This document shows, one piece after another, positions 44,901 through 56,900 of a stretch of DNA of 64,000 nucleotides. Positions within the stretch are counted from its first letter, which is position 1, and every line of letters begins with the position of its first letter. Under the pieces are notes generated by a model. It saw only the letters and a list, made by a program, of their open reading frames with translations, ran no database searches and was not told the origin of the DNA. The translations under genes and the position numbers were made by a program. Origin of the DNA: DAOQTX01 sp035340715. Lineage in GTDB: Bacteria; Bacteroidota; Bacteroidia; AKYH767-A; OLB10. The stretch lies in contig DAOQTX010000001.1 in assembly GCA_035340715.1 (NCBI GenBank), forward strand, positions 1 to 64,000, given 5' to 3'.

Positions 44901-47900
44901 TAAGTTCCGGCAGCAAGGTTGGTTGCTGTAATCGCTGTTGAACCATTGCTCCATAAGAAGCTGTAAGGAACTACACCACCCGTTGGGAATACAGAAGCCG
45001 ATCCATCGTTTCCACCACTACAGCTTGCGGCTGTGCTGCTCGAACTACAGTTCAATGCAGGAGGCTCGTTAACAATGATGGTAGCATATATGATACACTT
45101 CTTACGATCTTTAACCGCCACAGTATAAACACCTGCAGATATGCCGGTTAAATCTTCTGTGGTTGCTCCATTGCTCCAAGTATATCGATATGGACCATTT
45201 TGGTTATGAGGGGTTCCACCGGTAACAGTAAGATCAATTGATCCATCGCTTCCTCCGTTGCACGATACATTAGTTACAATATACAATGCCACCATTTGTG
45301 GAGCGGAGTTTATGGTTACGTTACGTGAACGTGTACAACCATTTGCATCGGTCACCGTTACTTTATAAGTACCTGCAGGCATACCAATGATATCCTGAGT
45401 GGTTGCACCTGTGCTCCATAAATAGGAGAATGGAGAGGTACCACCTACCGCTTTAACTTTAGCAATACCATCCGATCCGCCATAACAGCTCACATTCTTC
45501 TTACGAACAATGTTGATTACGATTTCAGCAGGCTCATTGATGGTAGTTGTTACTGCTTGAGTACAACCATTTGCATCGGTAACTACTACAGTATAAGCAC
45601 CTGCAGCTAAGCCGGTTGCTGTAGAAGTGGTTTGAACAGGATTGGTACTCCAGCTATAGCTATAAGGAGGAGTTCCACCAATGGCTAAGGCTTGTATTGA
45701 TCCATCACTTAAACCATAGCAGCTTACATCATTTGGAATGGTAAATACTGCTAAAGGTGAAGGCTCAGTTACGGTAACCACGGAAATATGGATACAACCA
45801 TTCGCATCTGTTATAGTCACCGTATAGTTTCCGGCTGACAATCCACCAACCGTACTTGTTTGAGCACCATTGCTCCACAAATAGCTATAAGGAGGTGTTC
45901 CGCCAACTGGAATTGCAGTTATTGAACCATCTGATCCACCGGCACAACTTACATTAGTTACCGAAGAAGGACAGATACAACTCAATGCTGTAGGCTCCGT
46001 AATAGTCCATGACATCGATGAACTACATCCATTGTCATCGGTTACTGTTACGGTATAAACACCAGCTGGTAATCCGGCAACACTTTGAGTTGTTTCACCG
46101 GTATTCCAATCAAATAAGTATGGAGATACACCACCGCTAACAACAACAGAAATACTTCCGTTGGTACCACCATTACAACTTACATTAGTAGCTGTACCGG
46201 CAATTACAATCGCTGATGGTTCACTAACAATGATGGTTTGTGTATGAACACAACCACTGGCATCGGTAACGGTAACGGTATATGATCCAGCTGATAAACC
46301 ACTGTTTGTTGCAGTCGAATTACCATTTGACCAAATGTAAGTATATGGAGCTACTCCACCTGTTACATATAGTTCGATAATACCATTGTTCGCACCATTA
46401 CATACAAGATCGGTTACTACCTCATTCAATGCGATGGCATCAGGCTCGGTAACTGTACCATTTACCTGGTAAGTACAACCATTCGCATCGGTTACTATTA
46501 AGGTATAACTACCTGCACATAAATTGTCTGCAACATTAGTTGTTTGAGCAGGGTTGGTATTCCATAAATATGAATATGGAGGTGTACCACCGCTGATATT
46601 TACAATCAACTTGCCATCACATGCACCATTACAGCTGGCATTCACCACTGACATGGTATGCGTAAAGGCAGGAGGATTAATCAATGAATAAGAACCTAAT
46701 TTCACACAACCGTTTGCATCGGTCACGGTAACAACGTAGGTACCGGCAGTTAAGCCTGTAGCCGTAGCTGTTGTTTGACCATTGCTCCATAAGTAAGTAT
46801 ATGGTGCTACACCACCCTGAGGAATTGCAACAATAGATCCATTAGATCCACCGAAGCATGATGGGTTGGTAAGTGTCGCTTGCAATTGCAATAATGAATC
46901 CGGTTGTATTACCTGAGCTACCACATAGTGTAAGCATCCTAATGAATCGCTCACCGTAATGGTATAGGTTCCGGCACACAATCCGCTGGCAGACGAAGTG
47001 GTTGCTCCGTTCGACCATAAGAAGTTATATCCGCTTCCTGAACTGTATGGTGTTCCACCGCTAACTGCTAATGAAATTGAACCGTTACATGTTCCATGAC
47101 AAGCAGGGTTAACAACCGTTGCTACTACTTGCATCTGAGCAGGCTCAGCTATTAAGAAGCAAACAACCGTATCACAACCAACTGCATCGGTTATGGTTAC
47201 ACAATAGATGCCTGATGACAAGCTATCCGCATCTTCATCCGTTGCACCATTGCTCCATAAGTAAGTGTATGGACCAACTCCACCGCTTACAGCAACACTG
47301 GCAATACCGTCACCACCGCCAAAGCAGCTTACGTTTACTACTGTTTTACCAACCACAATTTGTGGGTTGCTTAATATATCTACAGCGGTTTGGTAGGTAC
47401 AACCATTAGCATCGGTAACCGTAACGGTATAGGTACCTGCTGTTATATTAACAAGGTCTTCAGAAGTGGCATTATTGCTCCATAAATAAGTATATGGAGG
47501 TGTTCCACCTGAAGGAGTAATGTCTATCGATCCTGAAGCATCACCATAGCAAACTACATCTACATGAGTTTCTGTAGCTGATACCGGCAATGGCTCACCA
47601 ACAAATGCACATGCAGGGAATGATGAACACTGTGGTGGAGGATAGCTGTTGGTATTTGCTTTATCGGTTACCACTAAGCAATAGTTGCCAGTAGGTAGTC
47701 CTGTGATTAAATCAGATCCTAAGAAACTGATGGTATCACGTATTAAGACGTTATTGTTATCATACCACTGGTAGCGATATGGCGGCACACCTAAGAATGC
47801 CAAGCCGGTAATTGAACCGCTCGGATCACCCGCACAAAGTGCAGAGGTAGGTATGGCAACGGCTACCGGAGCATCAATGAAGTTTACATTGGCAATTCCG

Positions 47901-50900
47901 GAAGTTGCGATACAACCACCAAAGTTAGGTGGGAAGTAAACCGTTACCTGGAATAATCCAACTCCTACTGTAGTGAAAGTACTATCAGGACTAGGACCAA
48001 AGCCCCAATCGAATAAAGTACCAATTGGCCATCCACCAGGATAGTTAACCGGATCGGAAGCAACTAAGGTTACTGATCCACCGGTACAAACCGTAGTATC
48101 GTCTGGTGAAATAATAGGTTGAGGCACAGCTACAGGAGAAACGCTAATAGAATCTTGTGCTGTACAACCGGTAATATTATCTGTCACGGTTACTACAAAT
48201 GTAGTTGGACCATTCAATACCGCATTAGCGGTTTGCTGATTTGGATTAGAGAATAATCCGGCAGGAGCCCAGCTATAGGTTACACCACTTGGTGCAAACT
48301 GCCATCCTTCATTGGTAGCCGACCAGCTATTGTTCGCATTGCGACCTGGAACTACTTCGGCTAAGGTACCATTTGAATTCTCAATACCTAAGGTATGGTT
48401 GCCACCATCGGTGGTCATTTGCGTAATGTGAACCTGAATAATATTGGATCCTTCACTCAAAACAATTTGAGATGTCATTGGGCTACCGCCACCTCCAAAG
48501 TGAGGAATAGCATTGAAGTTAACTACCAATTTTTGATTGGGCGAAATACCGGTAGTGAAATAATCAATCGTTCCACCAGCACCAGGGTTAAAGTCTTCCC
48601 ATGGGAAGGTAATAATATTATTTGGAGTGCCTGCACCAGGCAATAAACCACCGGTACAACATCCGTTAGGAGCAGCCAGATCAAAGGATATAAATCCATT
48701 GGAGGCAATTACAAATTGGCTGTATGAATTACCATAGAAACCAAAGTTAAATCCTATAGGCAATGCAGCACTGGTTTGATCGTCACCCAAAGTAACAGCA
48801 GTACCCACACCGGCTATCGGTGCAAATGGTACGGATGATACCTGATAAGTGGTTCCAAACGGAGAGGTTCCACTTGCGCTCAATTGAATTGAGTCACCGG
48901 CACAAACTACCGCAGGAACAGCATTTATGGCTGTAACCGATGGTAAGGCATTTACTACAACAGTAATAGTGTCTGAACTCTGACAAGAATCAGGAGTTGT
49001 AGGATCTATACCATAAACAATATAAGTAGTTGTTTGCGTAGGACAAACATTAACCGTTTGACCAATTAAATTACCCGGCTGCCAGGTATATTGATAGTTT
49101 GTATTTAAGCTATTTGCAGAAAGATCGGTACACTCGCCTAAGCAAAGGTCAGAATCGATTGCACTTGCTGTAATATCATCAGCAGGAGTTGAAACTGCAA
49201 CTACCATTACACGACCAGATTCACAAGCGCCACCCGAACCGGCAAAAGGTAATGTCATACCCGGATTGGTTGCATTTATACTTGTAGTTTGAATTGCGAA
49301 GTCGTTTAAATCATTATTATCCGAAGTACCATTTCTTGATAAGCTCAATCCTGCATTTGCAGTTGTAGCATCAATACCATTTCCTGTCCATGCAGAAGCA
49401 GGAGCAACAGGGTTACTTGGATTGCCGGGTATGTTTATGCTCATACCGGCAATATTTGCTGAAGGCCAGTTCCAAATAACAAAATCTCTGATTGCACCGG
49501 TATTATCCATCAAAATAGCCCATCCGGTAAATGAAGGGAATGACCCAGGATTCCAGAACAAATTCGATCCCCAAGGATTAGTAACTCCATCAGTCCAGAA
49601 CATGGTTTGACCCGGAGCAATAGTACCTGATAGAACCTGAACGGTTGCATTGACAAAATTAATGTCTGTATAACTGTCACTTACTGCAAGTCTCCAACCT
49701 GTTACATCAACTGCTGAGCCACTTACGTTTTGAATCTCGATTTGATCTGTTCCACCTAAATCGGCCTCTGTAATTAAAATTGCAGAGGAGCCTGCTTGAT
49801 TTCCTGAACCGCTTATCAAGGTGTCAATAGCAGCCACGTAGAATGTATCGGTACCGGTAATAATTGGGTTAAATGGAGAACCATATGCTAAAGGCGTTCC
49901 GCCACTGGCTTCATCATACCATACAATTGGGAACCCATTACTGGTAGCAGTTAAGTTAACAGCACCGATACCACAAATTGTATCTCCTAAGGATGATAAT
50001 ATTTGAGGAGCAGATATATCAACTTTTAATATGTTAGAATAAACAGTGTCTTGACAATATGCTTTTAGTCTGTACCAAGTCATACTGCTAAGCGTATCGG
50101 TTTCATAGAAAGAACTATCCGCTCCGCTAATATCAGAGAAGTTAATACCATCATTAGAAATTTGCCATTGCAACATTCCCAATGTTGCAGTAGAAGTGAA
50201 TGAGGTTACACCACTATAACATAATACTGAATCTCCTACGAAAGAAATTGCCGGAGCTTCAGGGAATGTAGAAACTACTACTACCACATTGCTGCTCGCG
50301 GTACAACCACTCGCAGGATCGGTTACGGTAACAAAGAAGTTCTCGGTACCTAATGTAGTTGCCGTAAAGGTTGGGTTTGCAATATTTGGATTGTCCAAAT
50401 TAGCCGCAGGTGACCATGAATAAGTTACTGCTCCACCAGTTAATCGCATGCTCGGACGGAATTGCTGCAAAGCACCTGTTAAATCGGCACATGGATCGGC
50501 ATTGTCTGAACGGAAGGTATTACATGCCGGAGTAGCGGTCATAAATACCAAGTCAAAAAATGAGGTTGTAGCATTTGCGAAACAAGTATTGATAACCACA
50601 TCAGATACTCCATCCCACATGAATGGCGTGCTGAAGTTCATGGTGTTCCAACCCAATACAGTACTTACATTACCTGTAAACACAGTAGTAAATCCGGCTG
50701 TTTGATAGGTTGTAACAGCAAAACATCCATTTGGAGAAGCATGCGCCATACTGATAGTAAATCCGGTATAAGGCTGCGTACTTAATTTATTGGAAACATT
50801 GAATGCTAATGAGCTTATTTGACCAGGTCCTAAAATGCCTGCTGCATTTAATTCTGATGCTCTGATTAGAATTTGTGAACGCTGAGTTAAGTTTGCACCG

Positions 50901-53900
50901 TTAAATATTTGTCCGGTAACTAAGCCCGGATCTTGCCCGCCACCTATCGTAACCACACTGCTCTTAGAGGCCACAGCATTTAATTGCAATCCATTACCGA
51001 TACAAACGGTATCTACCAATGGAATATCTATGCTAACTAAAGGAGCAGGATTTACCGTAATGGTAACTGAAGCGGTATCAATGCAACCACCACCACTAGC
51101 TGTAACAATATAGGTAGTCGTAACGGTTGGGGTAGCAGTAACGCTGGCACCACTGGTAGCACTTAAGCCTGCAGCTGGTGACCATGAGAAGCTGGTCCAT
51201 GAAGGATCGCCACCGGCAGTCAATACCACGTTTGCCTGATCGCAAGCCGAAGTTGAACCGCTAGGGGTAATGCTCAATGGAGGTGCAGGATCTACCTGAT
51301 AATTAGCTATACATGCTTGAGAGAAACATCCATAAGAAACATTCCAATTATAGAATAATCCGAATGTAGTACTACCAAAAATTGTAGGAGCAGCAGGAGG
51401 AATATGAGATCCATATCCGTTAATCAATATCTGGAAAGGAATCTGATAAGGAGCACCGGCTGCTACGGTACCATTTTGATGTACCAATAAGTTAGGGCTG
51501 GTAACAATACGCATACGGTATTGATTTCCTTTAGGTACAAACCAGTTTAAGTTAACGGTTTGCACGTTGAAAGGAGGATTCACTGAAGTGTTGGTAACGG
51601 TAGTAACACCACTCACCAATCCACCTAAATTATTTCCGGCACTGTCTTGTAATTGTATAGCATAAGGTGAACCAATAGGTCCGTTAGGGATAATATCAAC
51701 CGTGTTGATACGAAGACCATTATCGGATAATACCGAGAATACCATATACTGCTGTGTAGTTGGGAAATAACCCACACCGGCTGTTGGGTTCGATACCGGA
51801 TCGTAACCAATTTGAGCAGGTGTAGCACCCGGATCTTCAACCACGTAGGCTGACCCACTGCTGAATACATAAGGACTATAGTTATTACCCGTAGCAACCA
51901 CAGGACCACCAATAGTATCGGTCCATAACAGAGTACCACCCGAACCAACAGCACTTAAATTAACCGTACCCTGACCACAAATGGTATCGCCTAAACAAGC
52001 AGGCGCTGCAGGGGTTGGCAATGCCGTAACCAAGATTGAGTCTTGAGAAGTACAACCATTGTTATCGGCTGTAACTACATAATACGTATTTCCTGAAGGA
52101 GGCGTAGCTTGTACGTTTGCTCCGGTAGCAGGGTTGGTAGCTGGCGACCATGAATAAGTGATTGTGCCAGACCCTGAAGGAGTTCCCGGGAATACTACGT
52201 TATTAAAATTACAAGTAGCAGCTCCAAATAAATTATCGGAACTGGTCATTGTAAATCCAAATACATCGCCATTGCTTACTGCAATTGAAGCTGAACTGCT
52301 TTGAACCAAACCACCTCCGGTATTATATCCGGGTACATTTGTACGTATTCCATTTAAGTAATATTGAGGAAAATCGAAATTAGCCCCATCAACAGTTGAA
52401 TATTGCCAATCGAAGGTAACAAAACCATTTGCATTGATCACATGAATTACATCAATACTTGTATTACCTGTTCCACCATCACTTGAATTCATATTCAAAT
52501 CAGATGAGGTATGAAAGTTAATAGTTCCTAAATCACCGCTCGTATGTTGTTCTGTCCATGATACTGGTACATAAGTGCCTGTGAATCCATTGGTAGGAGG
52601 TGTACCACCCGATAAAATAGCAGAAGCACTCAGATTAATAACTGTATTTTCACAGAACACAGATTGATCTGCCGTTACAGAAGTAATTATAGGAGTACTA
52701 CCAACATTGATCACAACGGTATCGGTATTCACACAACCGGTGCTTGTATCGGTACCGGTTAAAATATAGGTTGTGGTTACCGAAGGAGTTGCAATTACAG
52801 GTGTTCCTGAAGTTGCACTCAAACCTGCGGCAGGGGCCCAGCTATATTGATAGTTGGGGTCGTTCGTACTGCTTGCACTTAAAGTAGCTGAACCTATACC
52901 ATCGCACAATTGCGTAGTGCTGGCACTTATATTTACATCATCTGCAATGCCCGGTATTACTGTTACCGCTAAGCGGTTAAGTGAAGAACATCCCGAACCC
53001 GGGTCCACTTCTTGAGCATACCAGGTTTGTGTTCCGCAAGCATAAGGAGTTACTAAAGGAGAACCGGTACCTATTAAGTTACCACCTGTTGGGGCATCGT
53101 ACCATTCTAAATTACCACCATTAACAGGTGTAGCATAAATATTGGCTTGTCCACAACCACAAAATACATTCGTAACGCTATCCAATGTTGGTGTAGGCAA
53201 TGCAGGAATAACATTAACTATGGTAGTATCCGAAGCCGAACATCCATTCAAATCGGTTACGGTTAAGGTATAAATAGTAGTGGTTGTTGGAGAAGCAACC
53301 GGATCGGCAATGGCATTGTTGTTTAACGATGCCGCAGGTTGCCAATCGAATGTTAAGTTTGGATCTCCGAATGAATAATCTACTTTTCCATAAAAGTTTC
53401 GATTTGCAATACTGGATGTTAATGTTCCACCCCATCCTGAATACATTGTTATAGTACCATCACTTCCTAAATTAGTTGCACAACCTGAACCGGTTAAATA
53501 AGCAACGCTTTGTCCACCTAATGCAAAAGAATAGGTAGCTCCCGGAGGAATGGTTACATTCAAATCAACAGGTATTAAAGTGTAATTAATTACTGAAGGT
53601 GGAGTACTTGTACCACCAGAAACACAAGCAATATTCGAAGCAATAAGCGTCCAATTTGCATCTGTTGACACATTGGTTGGATAAGAACAGGCCATTGAAG
53701 AAGTTCTCAAATAAACCGACTCTGTTAAATTAGTACCTAAAGTAGCAGTACTATTAAAGTATAAATAGTTTATAGTAATAGGGAAGGCAGAATTATTCTG
53801 TATTTCAAAACCAACAGCGGCAGAACTATTAGTTGTTCCTACAGGAGTGGCATTAAAGGTTCCACTGATAAAGTTATTCGCATGTAGTGTAGTGCTCGAT

Positions 53901-56900
53901 CCTTCGCAAATGGTATTGGCATCAGCCGTAGGGAAGATGGTTGGCAAAGGATTTACCACCACTACTGCTTCGGTTCTAACGCTCGGACAAACGCCATTGT
54001 CGTCTTCGGCCCAATAGCTGGTAGTAACTACCGGAGTTGGGTTAAAGGTAGCGCCTGTAAAGAGCAAGGTGCCACCAAATTCTGAATCGTACCACTTAAT
54101 TGTACTCGAACCGGTAGCGGTAATGCTGGCTGTTTCACCAACACAAATCGTATCATTAGTAACGCCAGGTGCGTTGTTGGCTACACCGGGAGAGGTTACG
54201 GTTACACTTCCTGTTGTGGTACAACCAGTACTTTGATCGGTAACGGTAACCGTATAGGTTTGTGTACCGCTTACGATAAAGGTAATGTCTTGTGTAGTAT
54301 CACCGGTTGACCAACTGTAGCTTAAGTTACATGGAGGCTGAGTAAACGTTGTGTTGAGTGTTCCAATGCTGGAAGCATTTGGACCGGCTGCGTGAACCAC
54401 CCAATCAGATGCATTATTATTATCGGTAGCTGCAATACGGCTAACTCCGGATGAGGAAGTGCCAATGGCACCGGACCAATCTGATGCTGTTACCGCAGGA
54501 GCACCGGTTCCTACCACATTAAAGCCATTCAATGCTACAACATCTTTAATGGTATTGTTTTGATCATATAATATATAACCATTTTGAACGGTTGAACTTG
54601 TAGTAGGTAAAGTAGAGGCAAAATATACTCCCGGTATATTTGGACTGCCTGCACCCCTTGATATTACAAATACGGCTCCGGCAGGAATTATGTTTCCGGC
54701 AGGAATAACCTGATTGCCTACGGCAGAACCTGTTACTTCAAGTCTCCATCCCGAAATATCAACCGGAACAGGGCTTATATTGGTTAATTCAATCCAGTCA
54801 TCCCCAGGTTCAAATGGTGAGGGAGGCCCTTGTCCGGTACCGGCTTCAAACTGCTGAACCTCTGAAATGACCACCAAACCACAAGCATCAATGAAGCCTT
54901 GCGATTCAAGAGTCAATGAGTTATTTGAACATAAGGTTGTATCGTCAGATACAGTCAAGACCGGTGCAGGAGTTACCACCACAATCACTTCGGTACGTAC
55001 CGAAGGACAAATGCCATTAAAATCATCAACATAGAAAGTGTCGGTAACCAATGGTGTTGGGTTAAAAGTTGGGCCTGTGGCCAATTGTGTTCCACCTACA
55101 GGGGCATCCCACCAACGTAAAGTTCCGGGTCCGCTGGCTGTTAAATTGGCAGTTTCGCCCTGGCATAATGAATCGCCAGGAGCGGTAGGTGGAGGGTTAC
55201 CTGCCCCTAAGTTATTTATACCAACTGTATCCGTAGCCGAACATCCTGTAACGCCATCGGTAACTGTTACGGTATAAGTCGTAAAGCCGATTGGAGGAGT
55301 TGCGGTAGGATTAGAGATATTAGTAGCACTTAATGCCGGTCCGCTCCAAGAAAATGTTGGAGGTGAGGCAGCATCAAATCTCCAAGCTTCAGGATATGTT
55401 ACTGCACCCCAATTTCCCACAGATCTACCCGGAGGTGAACCACCAACAGTACCTGTGGCATTTTCAGAACCTAATGCGGTTGTATTTGAACCTTGCGTAT
55501 TATTGGTTAAGTGAATTTCAAAACGACTATTTCCATTGTTTTCATGCAATTGCAATTGAGTAGAAATTCCGGGAGTTGCAGAAAAATAATTAACGTTATC
55601 AAAGTTAACAACATATATCCTGAATGGAGCAGTGCCTACCGTATAAGCAGTTACTTGCCCGGCAGTTGGATTTAGATCCTCCCAACCAAATGCGATACAA
55701 TTGTTTGGGTTGGTTGCTGTTGGGAACAAAGTAGGTACTCTACTTTCAACCGCGGTAGCCAAATTGGTTGCAAACTCTACATATCCATTTGAATTAATGT
55801 ATAAAACGGTTTGAGGAACTCCATAAAAAGTAAAAGTAAAAGGTAAAGTTTGTGGTCCGGAATACACATCATCACCTGTAACTGGGCTTAAAGCACCCCC
55901 AGGAACCGGTATTACGTTAGGTGTAATTGAAGTTATATTGTAACCCACCGTTTGACCTGAAATATTAGTATTTAACTGAACCGTTTCTCCATCGCAAATG
56001 GTATAAAAAGGTGATGCAGTTGCATCAACTTGTATTTGAGTATTAATAGGTGAAGCCAATAGGTCGTTACCTGCAAATCCGTCTCCTGCAATACTCACAT
56101 TGAATGAGAAAGTATAGGTACCGGCAGCAGTCATATCGTAATTTGTACTAAAGGTTATCACTTGTGTAGCCAAACTGGCCAAGGTACCACTGTTTAACAC
56201 TACCGCTGGGAATGAAGTTGGGTTTGGCCCGGTAACACTACAGGTAATGGTAGCATTGTTTACTGAAAAATCTATGGTAGAAGTACCCAATTGTTGTAAA
56301 GTAGCCGAAACGGTTTGATTGGCACCATTACAAACAGGGTTTATTGGGGCTGCCTGATTGACCATAGCCAAATCAACAGGCGTAGCAGGCAAGAACTCCA
56401 TTTGAACGTTTATACGATTACTATTTCTTGAAAATGTTGCCGGCATTGTAGATCCACCGGTAGAACCTGCTGCATTAGTAGTAGAAGTATACCTCCAAGC
56501 TGGGATTGTTCCTGATCCTGTGAAAGTAGGTCTCTGATTTTCTACTAAAATCATTATGTTGCCTCCTCCCCATATATAATTTGAAATATCAAACTCTTTC
56601 CATCCAGAGCCTCCTGATATGGCAGTTGCATTGTCATAAACCAATGTTGCACCTGCAATTTCAGTCGCCCAGGTAATAGTAGTGGTTGGAAACTGTGTTG
56701 TTGCACCAACTTCTTTGATATATACTCTGGACATAATGGTGGTAACTCCAGCAAATCCGGCTGTATTCTGAAACCATCTCAATTTATCAATTGATGATCC
56801 GGCAAATACTCCTTGAGCATTTATTTCGGAAGCAGTATATATTGCTCCTCCTCGATGAAATGCAAATGTACTTGTCCAAGCTGACCAATAAACTGGTGCA

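Noticed and set aside
39765..47570. CRISPR-like array suggested by regular ~230-bp repetition
   Set aside because: The repeats are coding, in frame, imperfect and far longer than CRISPR repeats, with no short identical direct repeat and no cas genes.
39495..55563. Many plus- and minus-strand short frames inside the giant gene
   Set aside because: They are shadows of the repeat-rich minus-strand frame with no promoters, signal sequences or family motifs.
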